Source: Opitutaceae bacterium
Lineage (GTDB): Bacteria; Verrucomicrobiota; Verrucomicrobiia; Opitutales; Opitutaceae
DNA: 64,000 nucleotides
Direction: 5' to 3'
Assembly: GCA_027490995.1 (NCBI GenBank)
Contig: JAIXWY010000011.1
Span: 62,001-126,000 of the forward strand
Shown here: positions 26,412 to 37,138 of the stretch, in pieces
How positions within the stretch are numbered: the first letter of the stretch is position 1
Layout: every line of letters starts with the position of its first letter
The notes under the pieces: generated by a model
Databases searched by the model: none
What the model saw: the letters and a program-made list of their open reading frames with translations, nothing else
Told to the model about the DNA's origin: nothing
Translations under genes and position numbers: made by a program

Positions 26412-27911
26412 TTAGGAGTTCCTCCGCGGTTGAACGCAGACAGTAACGGCCAGCCCGGTCAGCAAGATCGTAGCGGTGCCAAAGACGATGATCAGGAAGC
26501 CATGAAATGGACTTTGTAAAACCGCGGGTAAACTGGTCATGCGCGGCGAAAGTGTCATCCATAAGATCACCAACACCCCTAGCGTTACGCCGGTCAGGGC
26601 CGCCCGGCTGGGGACGCGTCGCGAGACAAATCCGAGCAGGAAGACGCCCAGCGTACCTCCGCCGAAGATTCCGGCGAGCAGCCACCATACGTCCAGCGCG
26701 CTCTTCGCTTTGGTCATTGCGAGGCCGATCACGGTCCCGAGGATCCCGCACACGACCGTCACCAGCACGAGCATGCGCATGGACTGCTCTTCTGTGGCCT
26801 GCCGGTTGAGGTAACGGCGATAGTAGTCGGTCACGATGATGGTCGCGGAGGAGTTCAGGCTGCTCGAAACTGTACTCATTGCGGCTGCAAAGATTGCGGC
26901 GATGAGCAGACCCTTCACTCCGGAGGGCAGGACCGTGACGATAAAGTAGGGAAACACTGAGTCGGCTCGCGCTGGATCACGATAAGCCTCAGGCAACTGG
27001 TCCGCATGTGCGGTGTAGTACGCGAAGAGGGCAGTGCCAATCAGGAAGAAGACGGCCGATAACGGCAGGTAGAGCAGACCGCCAAGCCAGAGACTCTTGC
27101 GAGCTTCGGCGTCGGATTTGGACGCGAGGTACCGCTGGACATAGCTCTGGTCTATCCCAAAGTTCTGGAGGTTGATTACGATCCCGTAAAAAAGGATGAC
27201 CCAGAAAGTGGGGCTCGTCAGATTGGGGCCGAAGCTACCTAGGCTGAATTTGTCATGGGCGGCTGCGATCTCGAGAAATTGCGCCGGTCCTTCTGGGAGT
27301 ACGGCCACCATGATAACGGCGCAGGCGAGCGCTCCTGCGATCAGGACGATCGTCTGAACCGCGTCGGTCCAGATCACTGCCACGATGCCCCCGACAAACG
27401 TGTAAAGCGTCACGGTCACTCCAGTGGCGAGGATGATCCACCGGATGTCCCAGCCGAGGAGAACATTCAGCGGAAGCGCCATGAGATACATGACTGCGCC
27501 CATGCGGGCAATCTGCGTCGCGAGGTAACACGCGCTCGCATACGTGCGCGCCCATGGTCCGAAACGCTCCTCAAGATGCACATACGCTGAGATGTGTCCT
27601 TCCCGACGGTAGAATGGCAGGAACCACTGCACGGCCACCCAGGTCGCAAGAGGAATCGAAAGACTGAACACAAAATGGCTCCAGTTTCCGATAAAGGCTC
27701 TTCCCGGAAGGGCGAGGAAGCTGATGCTGCTGACGTAAGTGCCGAGAATGGATAATCCGGTGAGCCAGCCAGGTAGACTGCGATTGGCAGCCGTATAGCC
27801 CTCGACCGATCTACTCCGGCGCCAGAAGGCGAACCCGACCGCAAGGGTGGCAGCGAAATAGAGGCCGAGTACGGCTCCATCGAGGGTAGTGAAGTGGGGT
27901 GTCGAAGCCAT
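26412..27911 (-). CDS. Sodium:solute symporter (locus 2)
   Basis: The protein is 499 residues without a signal peptide, with about 13 hydrophobic segments. SSS-family features include [50 protein letters not shown] and [17 protein letters not shown], the last carrying serines of the sodium site. The family imports sugars, organic acids and related solutes. The gene lies between the LacI-2 gene and the receptor operon, with the same operator element as that operon, so it is likely induced with it. It lacks the N-terminal periplasmic domain seen in the locus-1 symporter. Confidence 0.88.
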   Translation of the reverse strand: MASTPHFTTLDGAVLGLYFAATLAVGFAFWRRSRSVEGYTAANRSLPGWLTGLSILGTYVSSISFLALPGRAFIGNWSHFVFSLSIPLATWVAVQWFLPFYRREGHISAYVHLEERFGPWARTYASACYLATQIARMGAVMYLMALPLNVLLGWDIRWIILATGVTVTLYTFVGGIVAVIWTDAVQTIVLIAGALACAVIMVAVLPEGPAQFLEIAAAHDKFSLGSFGPNLTSPTFWVILFYGIVINLQNFGIDQSYVQRYLASKSDAEARKSLWLGGLLYLPLSAVFFLIGTALFAYYTAHADQLPEAYRDPARADSVFPYFIVTVLPSGVKGLLIAAIFAAAMSTVSSSLNSSATIIVTDYYRRYLNRQATEEQSMRMLVLVTVVCGILGTVIGLAMTKAKSALDVWWLLAGIFGGGTLGVFLLGFVSRRVPSRAALTGVTLGVLVILWMTLSPRMTSLPAVLQSPFHGFLIIVFGTATILLTGLAVTVCVQPRRNS

Positions 27912-28035
27912 GAATGGAAACGGAGGGGGGGCGAGGGTATGGTGGCTCGTGGGGCAAGAAAGGAACCGCTAAGGCGTGATCGTTCCAAACCGAGCGGAGA
28001 GTTAAACACTCCGACGATCATGCTCAGTGAAAGAA

Positions 28036-28051
28036 GCTAAATGGATTTAGC
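28036..28051 (-). promoter_or_regulatory. Candidate LacI-2 operator in front of the locus-2 symporter
   Basis: GCTAAA-TGGA-TTTAGC, within an element (28027-28059) that matches 26057-26089 at 28 of 33 positions. It lies 125 bases upstream of the symporter's ATG and 51 bases from the LacI gene's stop. Confidence 0.65.
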
Positions 28052-28101
28052 AATGGCGAATGACTCCCCTACAGTTCAGCGGCTGCTGGGAACGAAAGTC
28101 G

Positions 28102-29199
28102 TTATCGGGCGGCGCGGCGGCGGCGCGCTGCCGAGGCCTTACTGTTGCTGACGCGAGGCCTTGGGCGCCGGGTAGACTCCCGGAGGAAGACCGGGGGAAC
28201 CACCAGTACCTCGGGAGGGACCGGTTCGCCGCGGAGGAGACGGAAGAGCAAGGGAACGGCTTCGGCGACCATGGCCTCGTTTGCGCCGGCGACGGTGGTG
28301 AGGGCCGGGTCGAAGAACTCGGCCAGTTCGTGATCGCCGACGCCGACGACCGCCACGTCGGTCGGAATGCGACGTCCGAGGCTGCGGAAAACTCGGTAGG
28401 CGCCGATCGCGAGGCTGTCAGTCACAGCGAAGAGGCCATCGACCGGATGGCCGCGGGAACAGTGCTGTTCGAGGGCGGCGGCGGCTCGGTGTGGCTGGAG
28501 ACCATCCGAAACGATGACCGCTGGCTCGCGCCGCGTGCGTTCGCGGATCGTCCGGCAGAAAGCTGCCACGCGATCGGCGGTGGTGTGGGTGAGAAGTCGT
28601 CCATGGATCACCGCTGGCGCCCGGCAGCCGGACTCGATGAGAATTTCGGCGGAACGCCGCCCAACAAACTCGGGAGCTTCGAGCACGCAGCAGCGTCCGG
28701 CGATCCGACGACCGAGGATTACCGCTGGGTACGGTAGGGTGGCCTCAGCGAGGAAGCGGTCGTCCTCCGGCAGCGTGTTGGTGATAATCACTCCGTGGTA
28801 GCGGTCCGCATCCAGCAACCCCGTTTTTTCGCGGATGAGGCCGGCATGAAACATTTCGATCGCGACGGCGTAGCGGGTGTCGGCGGTGCTCTGCACGTCG
28901 ACGGCCCGCTGCAGTGCGTGCAGCGCCTGGCCGACCAGAGGCAGGGGAGCCTCAAACGATGTGAGGATCGCGAGATCGATCTGGCGGGTCGCGGTTCGTT
29001 GCGAACGCAGTCGGCGGCCCGCCATGTTGGGGACGTAGCCGAGTACGTGCGCGGCCCGGCGGATCCGCTCTACGGTCGCGGGCGCGATGCGCCGCTCAAC
29101 GTGCCGATTGGCAAGGACTGACGACACCGCAGCCGTGGAAACGCCGACGTGATGGGCGATTTCATAGATCGTGACCGGGGGACGGTTGGCCGACTTCAT
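28102..29199 (-). CDS. LacI-family transcriptional regulator (locus 2)
   Basis: The protein is 365 residues from ATG 29199; an upstream in-frame start would add 35 residues with no family similarity. The helix-turn-helix and hinge helix are TIYEIAHHVGVSTAAVSSVLANRHVERR and AAHVLGYVPN. The sensor domain follows with YHGVIITNTLPEDDRF, VAVVGVGDHELAEFFDPALTTVAGA, the latter being the typical LacI/GalR C-terminal strand. The C-terminus is a basic tail. It likely represses the symporter gene and the receptor-sulfatase run through the GCTAAA-n4-TTTAGC motif; the effector is unknown. The divergent FGGY kinase could also be a target, though no copy of the motif is seen there. Confidence 0.88.
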   Translation of the reverse strand: MKSANRPPVTIYEIAHHVGVSTAAVSSVLANRHVERRIAPATVERIRRAAHVLGYVPNMAGRRLRSQRTATRQIDLAILTSFEAPLPLVGQALHALQRAVDVQSTADTRYAVAIEMFHAGLIREKTGLLDADRYHGVIITNTLPEDDRFLAEATLPYPAVILGRRIAGRCCVLEAPEFVGRRSAEILIESGCRAPAVIHGRLLTHTTADRVAAFCRTIRERTRREPAVIVSDGLQPHRAAAALEQHCSRGHPVDGLFAVTDSLAIGAYRVFRSLGRRIPTDVAVVGVGDHELAEFFDPALTTVAGANEAMVAEAVPLLFRLLRGEPVPPEVLVVPPVFLRESTRRPRPRVSNSKASAARRRRAAR

Positions 29200-29267
29200 C
29201 CTCGCATCCGAGCCCGATTCCCGCCTCGACGCAATCCCCGGGGCGTGCCGGCTGGGGGCAGGTATTC

Positions 29268-29304
29268 GTGTCGCCGCGCGCGCAAAAGCTTGAGCGCGCG
29301 ACAC
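29268..29304. repeat. Inverted repeat between LacI-2 and the FGGY kinase
   Basis: Arms GTGTCG(CC)GCGCGC and GCGCGCGACAC surround a short loop. It sits in the 184-bp divergent region between the regulator and kinase genes and could be a protein-binding site or mRNA hairpin. Confidence 0.4.
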
Positions 29305-29383
29305 TCCTTCATATGCGTCGTGCTCACGCGGTCAGCCCCAGCACGGAATGAGCCCCGGGTATCGTCGTTACCGCGCCCTAATC

Positions 29384-31045
29384 ATGCATTACACTCTGGG
29401 AATCGACGTCGGAACCGGCAGCGCCCGCGCGGGCATTTTTGACGAGCGGGGACGGATGGCGGGCGCCGCATCATTCCCTATCCGCATGTGGCGTCCCGCG
29501 CCGGACCACGTCGAACAGTCGGCCGACGACATCTGGCATGCCTGCGCACGAGCTGTGCGCTCAGCACTCGCGCAGGCTGGGCTCAAGGGTGGCGCGATCA
29601 AGGGGATTGGTTTCGACGCGACCTGCTCCCTCGTTGCGGTGGATACGGCCGGGCGGCCGGTCTCGCTGAGCACGACGCGCCGGCGCGAGCAGAACGTGAT
29701 CGTCTGGATGGATCATCGGGCTATTCCTCAGGCGGATCGGATCAATCGTCTCGGGCACCCTGTTCTACGCTATGTCGGGGGCGTGATCTCGCCCGAGATG
29801 CAGACCCCGAAGCTTCTCTGGGTGAAAGAAAATCTTCCGGTGGCGTGGCGGCAGGCGGCGCACTTCTTTGATCTCCCGGATTATCTGACCTTCCGCGCCA
29901 CGGGCGATGCGACGCGCTCGCTGTGTAGCACGGTGTGCAAGTGGACGTACCTCGGGCACCGCAAGGGGGAGGGCCAGGGATGGGACTCTGGCTATTTTCG
30001 GCGCGTGGGTCTCGGGGATCTGGCTGACGAGGGATTCCGCCGAGTCGGCCAGGTCGTGCGTCCCATGGGCCAGCCCGTGGCGAGCGGGCTCACGCCGAGG
30101 GCGGCACGCGAGCTCGGCCTCGTTCCTGGAACCCCGGTTGGCGTCTCCATCATCGACGCGCATGCCGGCGGGCTCGGGATGCTCGGAGCGGTCCTAGACG
30201 GTCGCGCCCCGACGCCAGCGGCGCTCAACCGGCGGCTCGCCCTGATCGGCGGCACGTCGTCGTGCCACATGGCGGTTTCGCCGGAACCACGCTTCATCCG
30301 CGGCATCTGGGGCCCTTACGCGTCGGCGATGATTCCCGGCCTTTGGCTGACCGAGGGCGGGCAATCGGCGACCGGGGCCCTGATCGACCACGTGATCTTT
30401 TCGCATGCCGCGGCGGCACCGCTCCGCGCCGAGGCGCGCCGCTTGGGGCGCACGGTGTACGAACTCCTGAACGAGCGGTTGGATCGGCTCGCGAAGTCGG
30501 AGGGCGTGTCGCATCCGGCCGCACTGACGCGTGCTCTGCACGTGCAGCCGGATTTCCACGGAAACCGGTCGCCGCGCGCGGATCCGACGCTGAAGGGGGT
30601 CGTGTCGGGACTCACGCTGTCCGCCACTTCCGACGACTTGGCGCGCCAGTATCTTGCTGCAATTCAGGCGGTGGCCTACGGTACCCGTCACATCGTCGAG
30701 GAGATGAACCGCCGTGGCTACGCGATCGACACGTTGCTGATCTGCGGCGGCGGCACGAAGAACCCGGTGTTCCTCCGCGAGCACGCTGACATCACGGGCT
30801 GCCGCCTTGTGTTGCCGCGCGAGCCCGAGGCCGTCCTGCTCGGCTCAGCGGTGCTTGGCGCCGTAGCTTCCGGGAGGTACAGCTCAGTACTCAACGCGAT
30901 GCAGGCGATGAACGCGGCGGGCCGCGTGGTGAAACCCTCGCGGGGAGCTGTAGCGCGTTTTCACGCGGCAAAGTACCGCGTGTTTCATCGGATGCATGCA
31001 GATTTCCTCGCCCACCGAGCTCTGATGGCTTCGGCCGGGCGTTAA
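29384..31045 (+). CDS. FGGY-family pentulose kinase (ribulokinase-like)
   Basis: The protein is 553 residues from ATG 29384. The N-terminal ATP/phosphate motif is [19 protein letters not shown], and the second half has [13 protein letters not shown] and [14 protein letters not shown] (adenosine motif), as in FGGY ribulokinase and the FGGY pentulose kinases. Additional family features are [18 protein letters not shown], and [14 protein letters not shown]. The enzyme is expected to phosphorylate a ketopentose such as ribulose in the cytoplasm. It is divergent from the LacI-2 gene, which suggests that the locus-2 pathway leads to a keto sugar, but this is an inference. Confidence 0.88.
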   Translation: MHYTLGIDVGTGSARAGIFDERGRMAGAASFPIRMWRPAPDHVEQSADDIWHACARAVRSALAQAGLKGGAIKGIGFDATCSLVAVDTAGRPVSLSTTRRREQNVIVWMDHRAIPQADRINRLGHPVLRYVGGVISPEMQTPKLLWVKENLPVAWRQAAHFFDLPDYLTFRATGDATRSLCSTVCKWTYLGHRKGEGQGWDSGYFRRVGLGDLADEGFRRVGQVVRPMGQPVASGLTPRAARELGLVPGTPVGVSIIDAHAGGLGMLGAVLDGRAPTPAALNRRLALIGGTSSCHMAVSPEPRFIRGIWGPYASAMIPGLWLTEGGQSATGALIDHVIFSHAAAAPLRAEARRLGRTVYELLNERLDRLAKSEGVSHPAALTRALHVQPDFHGNRSPRADPTLKGVVSGLTLSATSDDLARQYLAAIQAVAYGTRHIVEEMNRRGYAIDTLLICGGGTKNPVFLREHADITGCRLVLPREPEAVLLGSAVLGAVASGRYSSVLNAMQAMNAAGRVVKPSRGAVARFHAAKYRVFHRMHADFLAHRALMASAGR

Positions 31046-31071
31046 CGCCCGAGGCATGCCGCGTGGGTGAA

Positions 31072-32058
31072 TTACTGCACTTGCTCCGCGAGCGTGGCGG
31101 CCGCTTCTTCGGCCTTTTGCTTCTCCTCGTCGGTCATGCGTTCCTCGACAGCACCCATGACCATGCCGGCGGTCATGCCCATGCGGAGCGGTTTGTAGTT
31201 CTTGCTCGAAGCGACGTTGAACCACGCGTGGGCCTGCACGATGTCGAGGGGGGGCACGGCGTGGCGGCGGCTAAAGCATTCCTCCACGGTTCGAAAGGGT
31301 CCCTCGGGTCCGGGCTCATCGGCGAGGCGCCACCAGCGCTCCGCTTCTCGCTCATTCGCCGGAACTCCCGTGCCATTGCTCAGCATGAAACCGTACTCCT
31401 GTTGAGCGCGGCGGTGCCCTTGTTCGGCCGCCGCGCGAAACCCCTCCGCCGCGAGCTTGGGGCTCTTCAATACCCCTTCGCCGTTCAGGTGCGCTCGTGC
31501 GAGGCGGAACCTTGCCTCCGCGCGATGCGGCGCCGCTTTCTTGAGGTACTCGGCGGCGGCCACGGGATCGGGTCTCTGGCCTAGCTTCCCCTCGATGTAG
31601 ACCATGGCGAGCTCGAGCTGAGCGTCGTGCTGCCCTTGGTCGGCGGCTTTCTTGAGCAGTTCCAGCGCGTCATAGCGGCCGAGGTACTGCCCCGCATAGC
31701 CGACCTTGTACTGCGCTAATGGTTCGTTCACCTTCACGCCGTCTTTGTAGAGGGCTTCAAGGGTGAGAAAATCGAGCGTCACGGTCCGGAACATGTAGAT
31801 CATTCCGAGGTTGAAGCTCGCCTCCGCATCGCCGCGAAGTGCGGCGGCACGATACCAGCGAATCGCCTCCTCGAGATTTTGCTCCACGCGTTCGCCGTGC
31901 GCGTACGCATAGCCGAGAGTAAGGTGGGCCGGGAGATCGCCGGCCTCAGCCGCCTGTAACGTGCGGAGCAGAGTCGGGTCGGACGGCCGATCCACCGCGG
32001 CCAGCGGGCACCCCGCGGCCAGGACGAGCAGGACCAACGAGCGACGGAGAACGTTCAT
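31072..32058 (-). CDS. Exported Sel1-like repeat protein
   Basis: The protein is 328 residues with an N-terminal signal peptide (VLRRSLVLLVLAAGCPLAAV). The mature part has several Sel1-like (TPR-type) repeats of 36 residues, for example LGYAYAHGERVEQNLEEAIRWYRAAALRG, ELAMVYIEGKL and FRLARAHLNGEG. These solenoids mediate protein-protein interactions. The end is rich in glutamate, alanine and lysine and may form a helix. It is convergent with the kinase gene and divergent from metY; no operon partners. The binding partner is unknown. Confidence 0.8.
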   Translation of the reverse strand: MNVLRRSLVLLVLAAGCPLAAVDRPSDPTLLRTLQAAEAGDLPAHLTLGYAYAHGERVEQNLEEAIRWYRAAALRGDAEASFNLGMIYMFRTVTLDFLTLEALYKDGVKVNEPLAQYKVGYAGQYLGRYDALELLKKAADQGQHDAQLELAMVYIEGKLGQRPDPVAAAEYLKKAAPHRAEARFRLARAHLNGEGVLKSPKLAAEGFRAAAEQGHRRAQQEYGFMLSNGTGVPANEREAERWWRLADEPGPEGPFRTVEECFSRRHAVPPLDIVQAHAWFNVASSKNYKPLRMGMTAGMVMGAVEERMTDEEKQKAEEAAATLAEQVQ

Positions 32059-32069
32059 AGGCTACGTAG

Positions 32070-33479
<1,410 letters not shown>

Positions 33480-33700
33480 GGAGGGGTGGTCCGACTCGAT
33501 CGCGTGGCCCTCGGCGCCCGCGCGGTCGAGTCCGTGCTGCTGAGTCGCGGACGACGCTGCTCCGACGCGGCGTGCGCCCTTGCGTCTGGGAATGTTTTCA
33601 TCGCCACTCGCCTCCGGCCATGCTCGCCACCGAGAAGGCGGGTCGGGCGGACGCGACCGCGTGCGCCGGAACGCGGTCCGCTGCCTGATCCGCGCGTGAT

Positions 33701-34174
33701 TTAAGCGGTGGTGAGATCGCCGTATTCAGCGAGTTCCAGCAGCACGCCGTCGGGATCGAGGAAGTAGAGTAGACGTTTGTCACCGCTCGCAAACCGCGCG
33801 ACACCGGTCGGGACTTTGACTGGGTCGCTGAGCAGGGTGACATTCGCTGCACGGAGCCGCTGGGCGACGGCGGCGATGTCGGACACGCGGAACGCAAGAT
33901 GGCGCAGGCCGAGCGTGTTGGCGATGGAGTTGGCCGGGATCGCGACGCCCGCTGGCGCCACGTACTGTAGAAGTTCGATGCGGACGCGCCCGTCCGGCGC
34001 CTCAACGAATGCGACGCGGCCCTTTACGCCCGGAAGCCGGACAATCTCCTCGATCCAAGCGCCCTCCATCGTGACATCCTGTGTCTTTCGCAAGCCAAGG
34101 ACGCCGGTATAGAAAGCGACCGAACGGTCGAGGTCCGAGACGACGAGGTTTACGTGATCGATACCGTGAATCAT
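33701..34174 (-). CDS. VOC-superfamily (glyoxalase/dioxygenase fold) protein
   Basis: The protein is 157 residues from ATG 34174, where CGCCCCTTCCGCC precedes the start. Two betaalphabetabetabeta units are evident: IDHVNLVVSDLDRSVAFYTGVLGL, with the first metal His, VRIELLQY with a Glu, then LRHLAFRVSDIAAVAQRL with the second His and VLLELAEYG with the second Glu. The H/E/H/E metal set of VOC enzymes is complete. The family covers glyoxalase I, epimerases and dioxygenases; I cannot tell which. The 221-bp stretch to metY on its far side holds no gene. Confidence 0.8.
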   Translation of the reverse strand: MIHGIDHVNLVVSDLDRSVAFYTGVLGLRKTQDVTMEGAWIEEIVRLPGVKGRVAFVEAPDGRVRIELLQYVAPAGVAIPANSIANTLGLRHLAFRVSDIAAVAQRLRAANVTLLSDPVKVPTGVARFASGDKRLLYFLDPDGVLLELAEYGDLTTA

Positions 34175-34370
34175 GGGCGGAAGGGGCGAGCCTGCGACGA
34201 GGCAGGGCGGCGCGTCAAGCGACGGCCCCGGAACGAATCGGAACTGCGAATCGAAGTCTTGCGGGAGGAGCATCGCGTGATTGTGGTCCTCCGAGGCGTT
34301 CCTATGCTTCCCTCGCGCTAGGTTCTTTCTGCGACCCTGTGGCCGTACCGAAAAAGACGCCAATTTCCCC

Positions 34371-36125
34371 ATGAAACCCCGCGGACTCCCCCTTGTCGGG
34401 CTCGTGCTGAGCCTCGTTTTTCTGTGCACGGCCGTGGCACCACTCACGGCGGCCCAGCCCAACATCATCGTGATCATGAGTGATGACATGGGCTATTCCG
34501 ACCTCGGCTGCTATGGTGGCGAGATTCCGACGCCGAATCTGGATTCCCTGGCCGCGGGTGGTGTCCGCTTCACGCAGTTTTACAACGGGGCCCGCTGCTG
34601 TCCCACGCGCGCCTCCCTGCTGACCGGCCTGTACCCTCACCAAGTGGGTGTTGGTCACATGGTGGAGGATCTCGGAACGCCGGGCTACCGTGGCAACCTC
34701 AGTCGCAACGCGCTCACGATCGCCGAGGCACTCAAACCGGCGGGCTATCGCTCGTACATGGCCGGCAAGTGGCACGTCACCCCGGGGCGCCCGGTGGAGC
34801 GCATGAAGGCGCATCGCGACAATTGGCCCCGCGAGCGAGGCTTTGACCGCTTCTACGGCACGATCCGAGGCTCCGGCAGTTTCTGGGATCCGAGTGGTCT
34901 GGTGCGGGAGCGAGAGTTTATCTCTCCCTTCGCCGATCCGGAATATCAGCCAAAGCAATACTATTACACGGACGCGATCACGGACCACGCGGTGCAGTAC
35001 GTCCGAGATCATGTCAGGGAGAATCGCGAGAAGCCCTTCTTTCTTTATGTCGCCTACACAGCAGCCCACTGGCCGATGCAGGCGCCGGAGTCGGAAGTTG
35101 CCAAGCATCGCGGTCGCTACGACGTCGGCTACGATGCGATCCGCCGGGCGAGATGGGAGAAGCAGAAACGCCTCGGCCTCACGGATGGGTCGTGGATTTG
35201 GACTCCGACGGTCGCGGACTTTTCCCAAGTGGCGGATCCAGCGTTTGAGGCGCGCTGTATGGAAGTCTATGCGGCCATGGTGACGATCATGGATCGCGGG
35301 ATCGGGCAGCTGGTAAATGAGCTTAAAGCGACCGGTCAGTACGAGAACACCCTGATCCTGTACCTCCAAGACAACGGAGCGTGCGCGGAGACTAACGGAC
35401 GTAGAGGGCAGGGTTCACCGCGAGCGCAAGCCCCGAGCCTTGCGCCGATGCCACCGGAGGCGCTGCAGTTCAACAATGCGCCTCCCCAGACGCGGGACGG
35501 ATGGCCGGTGCGGCAGGGCATCGGGGTGATGCCGGGCCCCGCCGACACCTATGTCGCCTACGGGGAAGCATGGGCGAATGTGAGCAACACCCCCTTCCGG
35601 GAATACAAGCACTGGGTGCACGAGGGAGGCATCGCCTCGCCTCTCATCGCCCACTGGCCCGCAGCGACCCGGGGATCGGCGGCGGGAGCGTGGTGCGCTG
35701 AGCCGACGCACCTGATCGACATCATGGCCACCGCGTTGGACCTCGCGGGTGCGCCCTATCCGGCGACCTTCAATGGCGAGCCGACTCAGCCGCTGGAGGG
35801 CCGCAGCCTTCGCTCTCTGCTGAGCGCCCCGGCGTCCGGCCTGCCGGGCGGTCCCCGGGCGCTCTTTTGGGAACACGAAGGCAACCGGGCGGCGCGTGAA
35901 GGCCGCTGGAAACTGGTCTCCAAGCACAAGGGCGCGTGGGAACTCTACGACCTTACCGCGGACCGCACGGAGATGCGCGATCTGGCCATGGCGCAGCCCG
36001 AGCGCGTCGCCGCCATGGCGGCGTCATGGCAGCGCTGGGCGGACCGGGTGGGGGTGGAGCCCTGGACCTACGACATTGGAGAGGGCTCGGGAACGAGTCC
36101 GACGACACGGATCAAGCAGCCGTGA
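34371..36125 (+). CDS. Exported arylsulfatase-type sulfatase
   Basis: The protein is 584 residues from ATG 34371, with a signal peptide ending PLTAA. The catalytic block is ARCCPTRASLLTGLYPHQ, in which Cys76 (C-x-P-x-R) is the expected formylglycine precursor, and PNIIVIMSDDMGYSD gives the metal aspartates. GKWHVTPG and EHEGNRAAREGRWKLV are further conserved blocks of the arylsulfatase A-like branch. It should hydrolyse sulfate esters in the periplasm or outside. The gene runs in the same direction as the glycerophosphodiesterase, starting 22 bases after it ends. It is separate from locus 2 and has no transporter beside it. Confidence 0.9.
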   Translation: MKPRGLPLVGLVLSLVFLCTAVAPLTAAQPNIIVIMSDDMGYSDLGCYGGEIPTPNLDSLAAGGVRFTQFYNGARCCPTRASLLTGLYPHQVGVGHMVEDLGTPGYRGNLSRNALTIAEALKPAGYRSYMAGKWHVTPGRPVERMKAHRDNWPRERGFDRFYGTIRGSGSFWDPSGLVREREFISPFADPEYQPKQYYYTDAITDHAVQYVRDHVRENREKPFFLYVAYTAAHWPMQAPESEVAKHRGRYDVGYDAIRRARWEKQKRLGLTDGSWIWTPTVADFSQVADPAFEARCMEVYAAMVTIMDRGIGQLVNELKATGQYENTLILYLQDNGACAETNGRRGQGSPRAQAPSLAPMPPEALQFNNAPPQTRDGWPVRQGIGVMPGPADTYVAYGEAWANVSNTPFREYKHWVHEGGIASPLIAHWPAATRGSAAGAWCAEPTHLIDIMATALDLAGAPYPATFNGEPTQPLEGRSLRSLLSAPASGLPGGPRALFWEHEGNRAAREGRWKLVSKHKGAWELYDLTADRTEMRDLAMAQPERVAAMAASWQRWADRVGVEPWTYDIGEGSGTSPTTRIKQP

Positions 36126-36147
36126 CCTCAACGCCTCCCGAAGCCCG

Positions 36148-36966
36148 ATGCATTCACTGCCTTTCGCTCTCGCCGTGATCGCCACGCTCACCTTCGGCGT
36201 TCCCGCCCGGGGCGTGCAGATCGTCGCTCATCGCGGAGCGTCGCATGACGCTCCGGAGAACACGCTCGCAGCGCATCGGCTTGCCCTGGCGCAGGGCGCC
36301 GACTGCGTCGAAACGGACGTTCACCTCACCGGTGACGGCCGTCTCATTGTGATCCACGACAAGACCACGGAACGCACCACGGGAGTGGCGGGTAGGGTGG
36401 CGGAGATGACCCAGGATGCACTGCGTGCGTTGGACGCCGGACGTTGGAAGGGAGAGAAGTTTGTGGGAGAGCGGCTTCCTTTACTCGAGGAGCAGTTGGC
36501 ACTCATCCAGGCCGGGCGAGGGATGTTGATTGAGCTGAAGTCCGGCCCCGAGATCGTCCCGGAGTTTGCGCGGGTAGTGCGTGCATCGGGCGTCGCGACG
36601 AGCGCAATCACCGTCATCAGCTTCAACGCCGCTACGCTGCGCGCGGTGCGCCGCGAACTGCCGAACCACCGCACGCTGCATGTCGTGGGCTTCAAGCCAG
36701 TCGGCGAGCGAACCCCCAGCGCGCCGCCTTCGCCTTCCTTGGAGAGCCTCGTGGCGGGTGCGATGGAGGCAGGCTTCACCGGTCTCGATTTGCAGCACAC
36801 GTGGCCGCTGACAACGCAGGACGCGGAGAGCGTGCGGGCGGCGGGACTGGAGCTCCACGTGTGGACGGTGGATGATCCGGACGTGGCGCGGCGCTGGGTT
36901 CAACTTGGGGTCGCGAGCATCACCACAAATCGTCCGGGCTGGCTGAGGTCGCAGCTGCAGCCCTGA
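36148..36966 (+). CDS. Glycerophosphodiester phosphodiesterase family protein
   Basis: The protein is 272 residues from ATG 36148. A short signal peptide (SLPFALAVIATLTFGVPARG) is followed by VAHRGASHDAPENT (catalytic His28, Arg29, Glu37), VETDVHL (Glu55, Asp57) and IVIHDKTTERTT (His70). The C-terminus LELHVWTVDDPDVARRWVQLGVASITTNRPGWL is the usual GDPD end. Shorter than the GlpQ-type copy at 5267 and of the UgpQ-like branch by the PENT motif. It is exported and follows the sulfatase gene by 22 bases. Both probably attack secreted or environmental ester substrates. Confidence 0.88.
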   Translation: MHSLPFALAVIATLTFGVPARGVQIVAHRGASHDAPENTLAAHRLALAQGADCVETDVHLTGDGRLIVIHDKTTERTTGVAGRVAEMTQDALRALDAGRWKGEKFVGERLPLLEEQLALIQAGRGMLIELKSGPEIVPEFARVVRASGVATSAITVISFNAATLRAVRRELPNHRTLHVVGFKPVGERTPSAPPSPSLESLVAGAMEAGFTGLDLQHTWPLTTQDAESVRAAGLELHVWTVDDPDVARRWVQLGVASITTNRPGWLRSQLQP

Positions 36967-37138
36967 CCTTCCCTTGCGCCAGCTCTGCGCCTTGTTTCAC
37001 CTTCTTCCTGCCTCCCCGGCGGTCGCGCTCCCGCCGGCGGAGCAGCCAATCCGCCCAGTGAGCCCTCCGCCCAGCGCGTTCGCTTCCGGTGGATGAGCGA
37101 CCGGGCCCGACCGGTCCTCACGAGGTCGGAGGCGCAGC

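Noticed and set aside
31038..31053. Terminator after the FGGY kinase
   Set aside because: CGGGCGTTAACGCCCG is a perfect palindrome overlapping the stop codon, but there is no loop of normal size and no T run.
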